A program made the position numbers and the translations under genes. Below are positions 33,882 to 43,290 of a DNA stretch of 64,000 nt, in pieces. Each line of letters opens with the position of its first letter. Position 1 is the stretch's first letter. The notes beneath the pieces are model-generated. The model made no database searches. It was given only the letters and a program-made list of their open reading frames with translations, and was not told where the DNA came from. Location of the stretch: contig JAPDNP010000004.1 of assembly GCA_025989215.1 (NCBI GenBank), positions 310,001 through 374,000 on the forward strand, written 5' to 3'. This DNA is from Neisseriaceae bacterium JH1-16 (GTDB lineage Bacteria; Pseudomonadota; Gammaproteobacteria; Burkholderiales; Chromobacteriaceae).

Positions 33882-34432
33882 CAGGATCGCTACGCTGGGC
33901 TTTGTTGGCGGCTCTTATTCTGTCTTGCAGGATTCGATGAATGCTGCGCACGGGTGATGCTGATGTAATCCTACTCCGAAAAGCAGCGCCCCGCGCCAGC
34001 ACTGCCGGGGCGGAGCGTATCGGTGTAGCGCCGGAAAAGCTCTCGGGCCAAGAATGCGGCAAATTAATGCATTTCCCCAAACTTTTCCTTCGACATCTTC
34101 CTCATCTCGTCAACGCGGCAAACTGGCATCGTCACAGCGCAGGAGGGATCGCCCGAACTGGCGGCAGCGCAGCTGCTTATTTGAGCCTTAAAGTTTTCGC
34201 GTCCTGCCCAAGAGCTGACGCTCAGCCCCTTCTTGGATCGATATCTGCACGATGATAGAGGACCGCGAAGACCGCTGATAATTGAGGCATGGTGCTGAGC
34301 GGCCCACGGTGCCAACGGCTCGGTACGAGCCCCCGGGACGCCCCTCATCGAAATGCACTGCCCTCGGCATGGGCAAAAGGGTGATCGCTCCCGATTGAAC
34401 AATCACCCCACTCTCATCCCACGCAATTCGAC
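33882..34432. other. Long intergenic region, no gene recognised
   Basis: About 550 bases between the phosphorylase repeat and the PepSY gene. A minus-strand frame continues past the PepSY stop region (reading AWDESGVIVQSGAITLLPMP and onward) but has no start or recognisable domain. Possibly remnant DNA. Confidence 0.35.
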
Positions 34433-35083
34433 TTAGCCGGCGAACGCGGCCCAACTTCCCCAGCTCACGGCCCCGAAGATCAGCCCGAGCGCCAGCAAGC
34501 GCGGCCCGTGCAACTTCGACCACAGCAGAAAGCCGGTGAGCGACAACACGATCAGCGCCCCCGCCAGGGTGTCGGCGAGCAGGATCCAGCCGGCGCCCAG
34601 CCCGTTGGCCTTGTGCAGCTGGGTCAGCATGCCCCAGGCGTTCTGCTCCACCCGCTTCACCTCGGCATAGCGGTTGCCGACGCTCCAGGTCGCCTGCACC
34701 GCAAAGCCGGGCTTGGCCACGTTCGCCGACCATTCGGCCGGCTTCTGCACCGGCTGATCGTTCCAGACCACCGTCTTGGCCGGCTGTACCTTGGGGCGTG
34801 CCGGCTTGCTCGAGTGGGTGTAGTCGGCCAGCCAGCGGGCAAAGGCCTGTGGATCCTGCTGAGCCTTGTCAGGCAGTGCGACCTGTATCGTGCTCTCGAC
34901 ACTGGCGACGGCGGGGATCTTCATCACCGCGCGATGGTTGAGCAGGATGCCGGTGCTGCCGAACAGCAGCCCCAGCGCCCCGCCCCACAGGCCGAGCCAG
35001 GCGTGCACCCGCTTCAGCCACTTGAGCACCGCGCCCTTCCTGAGCGGGTCCGGCAGGAAACCGGTGTGGTTGGCCTTGAGCAT
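34433..35083 (-). CDS. PepSY-associated TM protein (PiuB-like, iron operon)
   Basis: 216 residues from MLKANHT; its ATG shares one base with the PiuC stop (TAATG) and GGAGG lies just upstream. Helices: WLKRVHAWLGLWGGALGLLFGSTGILLNHR at the N-terminus, and two near the C-terminus (ILLADTLAGALIVLSLTGFL, LGLIFGAVSWGSWAAF). HAWLGLWGG with an inward His resembles PepSY_TM/PiuB proteins that may reduce siderophore-bound iron. Middle region is periplasmic and Lys/Pro-rich. Last gene of the receptor-PiuC operon. Confidence 0.8.
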   Translation of the reverse strand: MLKANHTGFLPDPLRKGAVLKWLKRVHAWLGLWGGALGLLFGSTGILLNHRAVMKIPAVASVESTIQVALPDKAQQDPQAFARWLADYTHSSKPARPKVQPAKTVVWNDQPVQKPAEWSANVAKPGFAVQATWSVGNRYAEVKRVEQNAWGMLTQLHKANGLGAGWILLADTLAGALIVLSLTGFLLWSKLHGPRLLALGLIFGAVSWGSWAAFAG

Positions 35084-35769
35084 TACACCTCCCCCCACAT
35101 TCGCATCAGGTTGTGATAGCAGCCAACCAGGCGGGTCCGCACCTCGCCCTCGGCCTGACTCGCGGCCAGCGCCTGGATGGCGCTGTCCAGGTCGTACAGC
35201 AAGGTACGCTGCGCATCGTCGCGGACCATGCTTTGCACCCAGAAGAAGCTGGCCAGCCGGGCGCCTCGCGTCACCGGGTTGACCCGATGCAGGCTGGTGG
35301 CCGGGTAGACCACCATGTCCCCGGCCGCCAGCTTGACCGAATGCGCGCCATAAGTGTCCTCGATCATCAGCTCGCCGCCGTCGTACTCGTGCGGCTCGCT
35401 GATGAACAAGGTGGCCGATACGTCGGTGCGCAGCTTTCGTCCGTTGCCGGGATTGATGCGTACCGAGCCGTCCACATGGCTGCCGAAGTTCATCCCTTCG
35501 GCGTAACGATTGAACAAGGGCGGATAGACCTTGTCCGGCAGTACCGTGCTGATGAACAGCGGGTTTTGCTCCAGCGCCGCCAGGATCAGGTCGCCCAACT
35601 CGTTGGCGAGCGGGCTATTTTCGGCCAACTGCTGATTGTGTTTGACCGACGCACTCTGGTAGCCGGCGGTAACGCGCCCATCCACCCAGTCCTCGCCGGC
35701 GCGATCGAGCCGATCGCGCACGAAGGCAAGTTGGGCGGGGCCAAGTACCCGTGGAATATGGATCAACAT
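35083..35769 (-). CDS. piuC: Fe(II)-dependent dioxygenase, PiuC/PKHD-type hydroxylase
   Basis: 228 residues from [20 protein letters not shown], typical for the family (YbiX/PiuC about 226). Jelly-roll motif: [15 protein letters not shown] gives Hx[21 protein letters not shown] gives the distal His and 2-oxoglutarate Arg, and [20 protein letters not shown] is conserved. It is expressed with TonB-dependent siderophore receptors and thought to modify iron-siderophore complexes or iron handling. Lies 19 bp after the receptor gene. Confidence 0.93.
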   Translation of the reverse strand: MLIHIPRVLGPAQLAFVRDRLDRAGEDWVDGRVTAGYQSASVKHNQQLAENSPLANELGDLILAALEQNPLFISTVLPDKVYPPLFNRYAEGMNFGSHVDGSVRINPGNGRKLRTDVSATLFISEPHEYDGGELMIEDTYGAHSVKLAAGDMVVYPATSLHRVNPVTRGARLASFFWVQSMVRDDAQRTLLYDLDSAIQALAASQAEGEVRTRLVGCYHNLMRMWGEV

Positions 35770-35788
35770 GGTGCTTAACCCCTGCTCA

Positions 35789-37924
35789 TCAGAAGCGATA
35801 GGTGCCGGTAACGAGCGCCGTGCGTCCCGCAGCCGGAACGGCACGTCCACCGTCGGACGGAATCAGCGCGTCGTAGTACTTGCGATTCGCCAGGTTCAGC
35901 ACGTTGACGCGGATGTCGTACTTCAGCTGATGGTAGGCGACGGTCGCATCGAGGCGCGTGTAGCCGCCCACCGACACGGCGTCGGCATTGCTGGCGTAGC
36001 GCTCGGACATGTACAGCAGCCCTCCGCCCACTTCCCAGCTCGGCGTCAGGTTATAGGTGCTCCACAAGGTGGCGGTATTGCGCGGCGTATTCGCCGGCGT
36101 ATTGCCCTGGGTGCCGTCCTTGGCCTTGACGATAGTGGCATCCAGATAGGTGTAGCCGGCCATGATCTGCCAGGCCTTGGTCAAGTGCCCAACCGCCCCC
36201 ACTTCGGCACCGTTCACGCGGATGTCGCCGGCCAGTTGATAGAGGCCGGTGGCCGCGTCCAGAGTACGCGCATTGGTCTTTTCCACCTGGAACAACGCCG
36301 AGTTCAACGATAGGCCGCCGTCGAGCAGATCCCACTTGGCGCCCAGCTCGTACGAGCGGTTCTTTTCCGGGTCCAGGTTCTGGGTGCCGTTAGTCACCGT
36401 CAATGCCTCGAGCGACGGGTCGAACGAGGTACCGTACGACAAGTAGTACGACTGACTATCGCTCGGCTGGTAGATCAGGCCGCTGCGCACGCTGGTGAAA
36501 GTGACATTCTGGCTGGCCGAGGCCGGTGCGCTGGTGGTGTTGTTGATCTTGGCATCGAAGCGGTCCCAGCGCAGGCCGGCGACCACCTTCCATTCACGGG
36601 TCAACTCCAGCGTGTCGTTGGCATACACGCCCAGGGTGTTGGCCGAAGACTCGGCCTTGTTGCCAGGCACGGTAGTGACAGTGGCCGGGGTCGACAGGTA
36701 GGCAGGATCGAGCAACGACACCTTGGGCAGACCGCTACGGGTATAGCCCTGGTTGCTGTAGCTATCGTGCCCCACTTCCACGCCGGCAAGCACCGTGTGC
36801 TTGACCGGCCCGGTATCGAACTTGGCAATTAGGTCGGTCTGGTTGAACAGCGAGCTGTCTTCGATATAACGGTCGTGGCTGGCCAGTTGGACGAACAGTT
36901 GACTAGACGGCAGTGTGGTCGGGTTACCAAGCGTTCGGTTCAGTGTCACGCCGCCGGCGGTGACGATGGTACCGCCTGAGGTCTCGCGTGCATCGGTGGT
37001 GTAGTGGTTGTACTGGGTCTGGTTACGCAGCGTCAGGTTGGGGCTGAACTTGTGCTCGACCTTGGCGCCGAGCGCGGTCACGTCCTGAATGGTTCGGTCG
37101 TCGGTCAGGCCGTAGTACTTGTTGCGCGGCACGTTCGACGGGTGACCGTTCACCGGCAGGAAGCCGTAGTCGGGCATGTCGTTGTTGTGCTGGACCAGTG
37201 CCGACAGGGTGATCTCGGTCGGCGTGCCGATGCCGAAGCGCAGCGACGGTGCAACGCCATAGTCCTTGGAGGACATCACGTCGCGGTCGGCGGTCTTCAG
37301 GTCTTGGCCGAATGCCGACACGCGCAGCGCCGAGGTGTCCGACATCGGTTGATTGATGTCCAGCGTGCTGCGGACTCTGCCGTCGGTGCCGATCGTCGCC
37401 GATACTTCGCGCAGCGGCGTCAACTCGGCCTTCTTGCTGACCTGATTGATCACGCCACCGGTCGAGCCCCGTCCGAACAGCATCGACGACGGGCCTTTCA
37501 GCACGTCGACCGACTCGACGAAGAAGGTGTCGCGGTAGTACTGGCCGCGATCACGCATCCCGTCCAGGTAGATATCGGTCCGCGCCGAGAAGCCGCGCAG
37601 GTTGATGTTGTTGCCGATCTGACCGCTCTCGGCCGCCCCGATGGTGATCCCCGGCACGTTACGTAACGCGTCGGTCAAGGAGGTCGCCCCCTGCGCCTCC
37701 ATCACCGCCTTGTTGACCACGTTGACGGTCTGCGGGATGTCGCGGATCTCGGTCAAGGTTTTACCGACGGTGGTCGCCACCGACTGGTAGTCGCGATTCT
37801 CGATCGGCTTGCTCGTGGCGCTCACCGTCACCGTCGGCAACGCTGCCTCTTCCGCATGAACAACAGGAGCTACCGCAAATACGGCGGCCACCACTGACGC
37901 GATAGGTTTGAACTGGAACTGCAT
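35789..37924 (-). CDS. TonB-dependent catecholate-type siderophore receptor (Fiu/PiuA-like)
   Basis: 711 residues from [20 protein letters not shown], with AAGGGGAAG upstream. Signal peptide cleaved after VVHAEEA, TonB box TVTVSATS, plug domain ([60 protein letters not shown]) and a 22-stranded barrel ending in the aromatic TYRF required for outer-membrane insertion. The neighbouring piuC and PepSY genes support a PiuA/Fiu-type role in iron-catecholate uptake. A Fur-box-like sequence lies upstream. Confidence 0.95.
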   Translation of the reverse strand: MQFQFKPIASVVAAVFAVAPVVHAEEAALPTVTVSATSKPIENRDYQSVATTVGKTLTEIRDIPQTVNVVNKAVMEAQGATSLTDALRNVPGITIGAAESGQIGNNINLRGFSARTDIYLDGMRDRGQYYRDTFFVESVDVLKGPSSMLFGRGSTGGVINQVSKKAELTPLREVSATIGTDGRVRSTLDINQPMSDTSALRVSAFGQDLKTADRDVMSSKDYGVAPSLRFGIGTPTEITLSALVQHNNDMPDYGFLPVNGHPSNVPRNKYYGLTDDRTIQDVTALGAKVEHKFSPNLTLRNQTQYNHYTTDARETSGGTIVTAGGVTLNRTLGNPTTLPSSQLFVQLASHDRYIEDSSLFNQTDLIAKFDTGPVKHTVLAGVEVGHDSYSNQGYTRSGLPKVSLLDPAYLSTPATVTTVPGNKAESSANTLGVYANDTLELTREWKVVAGLRWDRFDAKINNTTSAPASASQNVTFTSVRSGLIYQPSDSQSYYLSYGTSFDPSLEALTVTNGTQNLDPEKNRSYELGAKWDLLDGGLSLNSALFQVEKTNARTLDAATGLYQLAGDIRVNGAEVGAVGHLTKAWQIMAGYTYLDATIVKAKDGTQGNTPANTPRNTATLWSTYNLTPSWEVGGGLLYMSERYASNADAVSVGGYTRLDATVAYHQLKYDIRVNVLNLANRKYYDALIPSDGGRAVPAAGRTALVTGTYRF

Positions 37925-37993
37925 GACTTCCCCTTGCTTATGTTTTTTTGGACCAGTCTGGTCTGGCCACTGCTCGTGAAATGCCGGCGAGAT

Positions 37994-38019
37994 GCTAATG
38001 AAAATGCGCATTAGTATCA
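37994..38019 (-). promoter_or_regulatory. Putative Fur box upstream of the siderophore receptor operon
   Basis: On the minus strand GATACTAATGCGCATTTTCA, with a palindromic centre AATGCGCATT, resembles GATAATGATAATCATTATC in most positions. About 70-95 bp upstream of the receptor start. Confidence 0.6.
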
Positions 38020-38292
38020 ATTGCACTTAAAACATTCGATGCATTTAATTTATTTTGACTTTTATTTTTAATAAAAATAGTTAAATAGCATTTACCGATA
38101 TTGCAAATCGAGGCTAAAGACCAGTCGGGGGAAGGCACGCGTAATTGCAGGGGCTCGTTCACTACCACCGGGTGGCGGCACAGTGTCGGTCGGACAAGGA
38201 ACGAGTATCGCTCCCATACTCCGGCGAGCCAGACGGCATCGCGATCGACATTGTTATGCGGCCCGCCGCTCGCACTAGACAGGGCCAATGAA
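38020..38292. other. Promoter region of the iron operon and downstream spacer
   Basis: AT-rich DNA at 38030-38100 is the likely promoter of the receptor operon. The rest up to 38292 shows no gene. Confidence 0.4.
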
Positions 38293-38320
38293 AAAACCCC
38301 GCCGAAGCGGGGTTCTTTTT
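38293..38320 (-). terminator. Terminator of cbtBA
   Basis: AACCCCGC-CGAA-GCGGGGTT flanked by A-run and T-run, usable in both directions; 19 bp after the cbtA stop. Confidence 0.88.
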
Positions 38321-38338
38321 AAGACGACAAAGTCCGGT

Positions 38339-39100
38339 TTAGCTAATACGCAAAGCGCCGTGACGATCTTCCAGCAGGCGTTCCACCAGGCTGCCAAACA
38401 ATACGCCAAGACTCGCCCACAGGATGGCCTGAATGCCGAACGACGCCATCCGGAAGCGCCACAGCAGTACGGCCGAGAACTGATCGGGGATTTCGTTCAC
38501 CTCGGGCAACAGCCATTGCGCCAGCAGTACGATCGCGAGAAACACCACGCCCGCGATCAAGCTGGCGTTCCAGACGCCGATGCGAGCGGCGAGCCGTCGG
38601 GCCAGGAACAGCGCAATAGCCAGGGCCGCCAGGGACAGGCCGATCATCGTGAAGAACAGCGCGGTACGCGAGCCGATGGTGCCGGGGTCGCCAACCGCAG
38701 GTGGGTTGGGTGGATACTTGAGAAAGGGCACGAGCGCAAAGGCGACGAAGCCGAACAAGGCCATCAATGCCGACGTGGCACGCGCATGCAGCGTGCCGAC
38801 GCGGCCGTAAGCAAAGGCGAACACCAGGGCGAACAGGCCGCCTACAGCGGTGCCAAACACTCCGACACCGGTAAACAGGCCGATGCCAGCCTGTACGTCG
38901 CGGCTGACCAGTTCCGGCATGGCGTCATGCTCATGCCCGCCACTCTTTGCCTGCTCCATTTGCTCTTCGAAGGCGATGGCGCGATCAACTTGTGGTTCAC
39001 CGACGATCTTGGCAAAACCAAAAGCCAACAGACTCGCCAGAAAACCCGCGATCATGCCGCGGATCAACAGACTTCTCACCATGGTGGGCTCCTCTTTCAA
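38339..39100 (-). CDS. cbtA: Cobalt transporter subunit CbtA
   Basis: 253 residues with five predicted helices: IRGMIAGFLASLLAFGFAKI at the start followed by the family motif VGEPQVDRAIAFEEQ, then TGVGVFGTAVGGLFALVFAFAYG, MALFGFVAFALVPFLKYPPNPPAV and two more. The YPPNPPAVG motif is typical of CbtA. It is the membrane component of a proposed B12-regulated cobalt importer. Its ATG overlaps the cbtB stop by 4 bp. Confidence 0.93.
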   Translation of the reverse strand: MKEEPTMVRSLLIRGMIAGFLASLLAFGFAKIVGEPQVDRAIAFEEQMEQAKSGGHEHDAMPELVSRDVQAGIGLFTGVGVFGTAVGGLFALVFAFAYGRVGTLHARATSALMALFGFVAFALVPFLKYPPNPPAVGDPGTIGSRTALFFTMIGLSLAALAIALFLARRLAARIGVWNASLIAGVVFLAIVLLAQWLLPEVNEIPDQFSAVLLWRFRMASFGIQAILWASLGVLFGSLVERLLEDRHGALRIS

Positions 39101-39309
39101 TGGCAGGGGAAGCCCAGCAGGTGTCGTCCATCATGAACAAACTCATGCACGTACATGCTGTTGAAGACGGCGGCCGCACCTTCTTCAACGCCGACGAAGT
39201 AGATGGCAATGAGCATAAGAATGCTGCCAAAAATCGCCCATGGCAGCAGTTCGCGAACAGGAATGGAGACCGGTTGAATGGTCGGTGCGATGGTGGTGCT
39301 TGCGTGCAT
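39097..39309 (-). CDS. cbtB: Cobalt transporter subunit CbtB
   Basis: 70 residues: one transmembrane helix (LLPWAIFGSILMLIAIYFVG) and a C-terminal His-rich metal motif, VHEFVHDGRHLLGFPCH, characteristic of CbtB. AAGGAG lies eight bases before the start. Directly downstream of a cobalamin riboswitch and overlapping cbtA. Confidence 0.95.
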   Translation of the reverse strand: MHASTTIAPTIQPVSIPVRELLPWAIFGSILMLIAIYFVGVEEGAAAVFNSMYVHEFVHDGRHLLGFPCH

Positions 39310-39353
39310 GATGTATCTCCTTGAGGATGACGCGTCCCGAAACGGATCGATGG

Positions 39354-39460
39354 TTCGATGTGAAGGTCTGACTTTTCATCCTCATTCGTCGAAACGACGC
39401 ATCAGGTAGATACACAGTGGCGCGACCGTGCCGGATTCTCACCAGCTTCCTCTCATCGAA
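39354..39460 (-). promoter_or_regulatory. Cobalamin riboswitch controlling cbtBA
   Basis: On the minus strand the conserved core is present: GAGGAAGCTGGTGAGAATCC, GGCACGGTCGCGCCACTGT (B12 box GCCACTG) and GTCAGACC. A closing stem P1 pairs TTCGATG (39454-39460 strand) with CATCGAA (39354-39360 strand). It sits 45 bp upstream of cbtB, so high B12 would be expected to repress the importer. Confidence 0.92.
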
Positions 39461-39530
39461 GTGCTGTGCATTCTAGAGGGGCGTACTCACATGTCAAAGA
39501 ACTTTGCCGACTGAAAGGGTGGTCAACAGG

Positions 39531-40103
39531 ATGACGACACGCATCACCTTGCTGTGCCAGCCGGCGACCGCCGCCCTGCGCGCCGGACGATTTCCGGCAG
39601 ACGAGCCGTTGGATCTCGCGCAAGCCGAAAGAGTCGCGGGTCTAGCCCATGCCTTCGGCCAAGCAGACCAGGTGCTGTGCAGCCCGGCGCGCTGCGCTCA
39701 GCACACCGCCAGGGCTTTGGGACTCTCGCCCACGATAGAACCCGCTTTACGAGAGGTGGACTATGGCCGCTGGTCGGGACTTTCGCTCAAAGAAATCAAT
39801 GAGGCAGAACCCACCGAGCTGGCCGCATGGCTTTCCAACCCGGGGCTTGCTCCGCACGGTGGAGAGCCTCTGCTGGCGACGATCGAACGCGTCGGCCAAT
39901 GGCTCGGCCACTATCACTGGTCAGCGGGACACACCCTGATCATTACTCACGCCAGTGTGATCAAATCGGCCATTTTGCATGTCTTGCAGGCGCCCGCTCA
40001 GGCCTATTGGCAGCTCGACATTGCCCCACTGACCGAAACGAGCCTATCGGTGTTCCAAGGTCGATGGCGTTTGAGTTCCAGTGGCAGTCCCGCCGGTGTT
40101 TGA
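39531..40103 (+). CDS. Histidine phosphatase family protein (CobC-like) lacking the catalytic His
   Basis: 190 residues from MTTRITLLC (ATG 39531). Divergent from the cobalt transporter genes. Branch-2-like features remain: CSPARCAQHTARALGL, REVDYGRWSGLSLKEI and the second active-site His in TLIITHASVIKSA. The N-terminal R-H-G motif is CQPAT here (codon CAG), so the phosphohistidine residue that should follow LLC is Gln, and catalysis by the usual mechanism is unlikely. It may still bind substrate or be a decaying alpha-ribazole phosphatase. Confidence 0.8.
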   Translation: MTTRITLLCQPATAALRAGRFPADEPLDLAQAERVAGLAHAFGQADQVLCSPARCAQHTARALGLSPTIEPALREVDYGRWSGLSLKEINEAEPTELAAWLSNPGLAPHGGEPLLATIERVGQWLGHYHWSAGHTLIITHASVIKSAILHVLQAPAQAYWQLDIAPLTETSLSVFQGRWRLSSSGSPAGV

Positions 40104-40235
40104 AGTGGCGCTCGACGAATCCGCCACAAGCCGGTCTGTTTCGAACTAGACGAGAACAACTGACCGGCCATCCCTAGCCCAATTCATCTATTCAGAACCG
40201 AAGCCTAGCTATCCAGTGCCGCTTTTGAATACGCG

Positions 40236-40390
40236 ACGATGGCAATGCCCCCCCTGATGCCAAGCATCAGGGGGTTCTGTCAGTACCGTCTGGAGCGGTC
40301 CGCACAGGCGTTAGCGAAGGCAGCGGGCTCAACCAAGCGCCTCAGCCTGGCGACCTATTCTGCGTTCGCGTCTATTTGAGAACGACTGTA
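40236..40390 (+). repeat. Direct repeat with 11-bp-stem hairpin, left copy
   Basis: Shares with 47804-47970 the order ACGATGGCAA, CCCCCTGATGC-CAA-GCATCAGGGGG (here 40250-40274), CTGT-AGTACC, GCGGGCT-AACCAA, CGCCTCAG and GTTCGCG. The two copies are diverged (roughly 70-75 percent) and in the same orientation, about 7.6 kb apart. Confidence 0.75.
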
Positions 40391-40964
40391 GCGTCTGAAA
40401 AAACTCATGAACTACAGATTCTGCAAATTAAAGTCATCATCTGCCCCGGTTTCACTGTGTAGCCGCTCCTCATAAGAGCCCTATTTAGGGCCAATACCTT
40501 CGACACGACGATTAGCAGCCCTATTAGGGGCTCTTATGGGCACAGGCATGTGCACCATGCTCATCGCGCGCGGCTTCAGGAGATCGAATACGATGATAAA
40601 CAGAACGACATTTTGCACTATAGGAACGGAGATAAGCGGGGCTTGAGCGGCCTTGCCCCCCGCGACCGTGGCGGCTGCTCTCGGGGTAGGAATCATGAGG
40701 GTTCGTGGCCCTAGGCCAGCCTACGCCACGCGGCATGTGCGGGAACGGACAAAGAAGCGGCATTCTCCGCATGGGTGGCACTGATGCCACCTGACACAAG
40801 GCGTCATGCGACCAGACACTCAGCTAAAGCGCTATCGCTCGGCGCAGAAGATAGGCCTGGCCTTGGCCGAATACTGCTGAGCGGGCACACGGCGCAGCCG
40901 CGTAATCGTTTTTTAAGAACAGCGGTCATTTTTAAGCGTCTTTCCAGCCATCTAATCGAAAATC
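40391..40964. other. Long intergenic region with inverted repeats
   Basis: No convincing gene. ATAAGAGCC near 40469 and GGCTCTTAT near 40530 are the ends of a roughly 70-bp inverted repeat that contains smaller palindromes (GCCCTATTTAGGGC). A minus-strand frame at 40481-40696 with a hydrophobic segment lacks a ribosome-binding site. One TTGGCCGAA word at 40863. Confidence 0.45.
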
Positions 40965-41393
40965 ATGCTTCCCATCGGATACCAATACGCCGAGCCTCGT
41001 CTACTCGGACTGGCAGGTGTGATTGTGCTGGCTGGCGACATAGGCTTGAAGCATCACGGCGTGGAGTGGGCCAAGACGCTGACCGAGCACGCCCCGAATA
41101 CGCCGATCATCATGGTGGCCGGCAACCACGAGTTCTACGGTGGGCACTTCGACAAGACACTGATTGCCATGCGCGAGGCAGCCATCGGCTCTAACGTGCA
41201 TGTTCTGGAAAACGATGCTCTTCTTATCGACGATATACGATTCCTCGGCTGCACGCTCTGGACCGACCTCCGTCTCTACGGCCCCGGGGATGCAATGCGT
41301 TGGTCGATGGAGGAAGCCAGCCGGTGCATGAACGACTTTCATCGCATCACCTTCAGTAAAGGGCAAGTCGGCTATGCTCGACCCTCATCTTAG
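40965..41393 (+). pseudogene. Metallophosphoesterase fragment
   Basis: 142 residues that contain the calcineurin-like motifs VIVLAGDIGLKHHG (GD) and PIIMVAGNHEFYGGHF (GNHE), then FLGCTLWTDLRLYG. The N-terminal DxH motif and the C-terminal GHxH metal ligands are missing; relatives are about 240-270 residues and start with the DLH strand. So the gene is truncated at both ends. Confidence 0.75.
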
Positions 41394-41513
41394 TTCAACC
41401 AACCTGGCTTGCTCAACGGTTCTTTAACCGGCATGCCCGAGACGCTCGATCAGCTTCGGATGCTATTCAGCTAGTGCAGCGAGACTTGCCATGGATGAAA
41501 GGAAAGTAAGTGG

Positions 41514-41867
41514 ATGACCCCAGCTAGTCAGAAGATCCGGTTTTTTCGCGGAAAAATACCGTCCTTCGAATGTGTGTCAGTCTGCCATGACTGTTGCGGG
41601 CCGGTGACGGCTTCTAGCGAAGAAGTCGCGAGACTACCCGAGAAGAGTGATGCAGCTCATGCCGCTGCGCTCGCTGAATGGAACTGTCCCTACCTCGGCG
41701 CCAAAGGATGCGAAGTGTATGTAGAGCGCCCATTGATTTGCTGGCTGTTTGGCACGACGCCGCGGTTGACTTGCCCACATGGCCGGCGCCCCGAGGTAAT
41801 GATCGCCCCCATGATTGAAGCCCAGATTCATCAGTTCCTGGCGGAGACGAGGCAGACACTAGTCTGA
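41514..41867 (+). CDS. YkgJ-family cysteine cluster protein (Fe-S/zinc-binding)
   Basis: 117 residues. Cys motif VCHDCCGPVTASSEEVARLP, then WNCPYLGAKGCEVYVERPLICWLFGT and TCPHGRRPE give about eight cysteines in the pattern of the CxxCxxCC (YkgJ) family. Cytoplasmic, function unknown; metal binding by family. Ten of its motifs appear complete, so it may be the intact gene among broken neighbours. Confidence 0.8.
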   Translation: MTPASQKIRFFRGKIPSFECVSVCHDCCGPVTASSEEVARLPEKSDAAHAAALAEWNCPYLGAKGCEVYVERPLICWLFGTTPRLTCPHGRRPEVMIAPMIEAQIHQFLAETRQTLV

Positions 41868-41959
41868 CCGGGGAGGGGCTCTGCGAGAAGAGTAGGTGAG
41901 GTATTACGCCAATGCACATATACTTCACATGTGATTAACATTTTTGCATGTAACTCGTC

Positions 41960-42142
41960 ATGGAAAACAAAACGGCCCGCCTGACTCTGCTCATCGACCC
42001 AGAGAAGAAGAAAGCCTTCGAAAAGCTTTGTGCGACACAGGACCGTACTCCTTCCCAGGTCGTGCGTCAGATGATCCGCGAGTACCTGCAGCAGCATGGT
42101 GTTGAGTACTCGACAAAGAGCAAGATCAGCCAGGCTAAGTAG
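41960..42142 (+). CDS. Ribbon-helix-helix (CopG-like) DNA-binding protein
   Basis: 60 residues. TARLTLLIDPEKKKAFEKLC is the beta-strand plus first helix and TPSQVVRQMIREYLQQHG the second helix of an RHH domain. Such proteins regulate plasmid, phage or toxin-antitoxin genes; no toxin gene is seen next to it. The promoter-like AT-rich stretch 41925-41950 precedes it. Confidence 0.75.
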   Translation: MENKTARLTLLIDPEKKKAFEKLCATQDRTPSQVVRQMIREYLQQHGVEYSTKSKISQAK

Positions 42143-42188
42143 CACCGTCATTCGCAAGGGCTGGCGGCATGACCAACGGGGCCAGATG

Positions 42189-42685
42189 ATGGAGCACGAT
42201 ATACAGGTATTTCTCGACTGCGAATTTACCGACTTCATTGATATCAACCTGATCAGCATCGGTCTGGTCGACGAAATGATCGGGGGTTCTATGCAGAACG
42301 TAATGACTTTGATCGCAGCACTTGCAGCGCCTTCGCCCAGGAAGCCGTGCAACCAAAGCTTGGACAGGCAGACGTCAACACGATGAGTCGGCCACAGTTG
42401 CGGCAGGCGCTGGAGCAGTGGTTTGCGGCCTGTCCCGCAGGCGCCACGCTCGCGTGTAATCACCACTACGAACTGCTCATCGACGCACTCGATGGTGAGC
42501 TACCGCCGAATATCAGCCATCGCCTCGACCTGAGCTTGCTCGGTCCGTCGTTCCAACAATCCGTCTCCGCTGACCATGCCGTTCCAGGACAAGCCTGGCA
42601 TCACGCGTTACATGACGCCCGGGCCTTCCTTGCCGCATGGCAAGCACTTCCCGAAGAGGAAAAAGCTTTTAGTCCTCCCTCTTAG
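42189..42685 (+). pseudogene. 3'-5' exonuclease-like gene (DEDD type) with one-base deletion
   Basis: Frame 1 reads MEHDIQVFLDCEFTDFIDIN with DCEFTDF as the first DED motif and LISIGLVDE. At about 42276 a missing A shifts the frame: restoring GAAAATG gives DENDRGFYAERNDFDRST, and the second frame then reads on through TLACNHHYELLIDALDG to HHALHDARAFLAAWQ (last D) and a stop at 42685. Both halves are good family sequence, so the lesion is a single indel in an A run. Homologous to polyadenylate-specific-type 3'-exoribonucleases of phages and proteobacteria. Confidence 0.75.
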
Positions 42686-42694
42686 TCGCCGAGA

Positions 42695-42910
42695 TCAATC
42701 GTCGTTGCTCTGTTCCCCCCGCTCACTCTGGTCTCGCTCCAGGACGACCGTTGCAATGGTTTTCCTGCCGTCATGTACTTGAAGCCGACGTCCCTGCAGC
42801 AAAGGGAAATTGACACGGGCATTGTGAAAGGAATGGACCAACAGCCCGAACGGCAGATATCGGACAAAGGCGCCTCCGGCAAGGATGGCCGGTAACGAAT
42901 GCGCCCCCAA
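42695..42910 (-). CDS. Possible hypothetical protein fragment next to the IS
   Basis: A 71-codon minus-strand frame without a clear start (TTG only) and ending before the exonuclease gene. The composition looks coding (AGGAFVRYLPFGLLVHSFHN, RVNFPLLQGRRLQVHDGRKT), and the frame upstream is interrupted near the left end of the IS element, so it may be the 3' end of a gene split by the insertion. Weak evidence. Confidence 0.3.
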   Translation of the reverse strand: MGAHSLPAILAGGAFVRYLPFGLLVHSFHNARVNFPLLQGRRLQVHDGRKTIATVVLERDQSERGEQSNDD

Positions 42911-42996
42911 TACCCCCTGCCGTCCAAAATGAAATGGTCTGTCGCGGGCTCAGTGGACACTAACTTAAGGTGGATAATCCCCACCAAGGAGTGTTC

Positions 42997-43290
42997 ATGA
43001 CCCAAACCCGTAGAAGTTTTCCCGAATCATTCAAACGCGAAGCCGTCGAGCAAGTGCTGGCCGGCAGCTCGCTACGTCACGTGGCCCAGGCGCTCGACAT
43101 CACCGAGGCATTGCTGGGCAAATGAAAGCGCCAGTAGCTAACGGCCGGCGAGCAGGCCTTCCCTGGCAACGGTAAACAGCTCGGCGAAGCCGCTGAACTC
43201 AAACGGCTACGCGACGAACTCGCGCGCGTCACCATGGAGCGCGACGTGTTAAAAAAGGCGCTCGCCATCTTCTCGCACCCCACGAAGTAA
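42997..43290 (+). pseudogene. IS3 orfA transposase subunit, with two in-frame stops
   Basis: Reads MTQTRRSFPESFKREAVEQV with the HTH region, then LLGK-stop-KRQ-stop-LTAGEQAFPG, then the leucine zipper LKRLRDELARVTMERDVLKK. The stops are TGA where Trp is expected and TAG where Tyr is expected. Ends at TAA 43288 in the position where orfB is reached by a -1 frameshift. Confidence 0.85.

Noticed and set aside
34064-34733. Long minus-strand frame continuing past the PepSY gene
   Set aside because: No domain, no start site, and it uses a different frame over the PepSY gene; looks like chance in high-GC DNA.
40250-40274. Hairpin interpreted simply as a transcription terminator
   Set aside because: Possible, but the same hairpin with shared flanking blocks recurs at 47821, so it is better described as part of a repeat; only the right copy has a nearby T-run.
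40481-40696. Minus-strand 71-codon frame with a hydrophobic segment, possible small toxin
   Set aside because: No ribosome-binding site, runs through inverted repeats, no partner gene seen.
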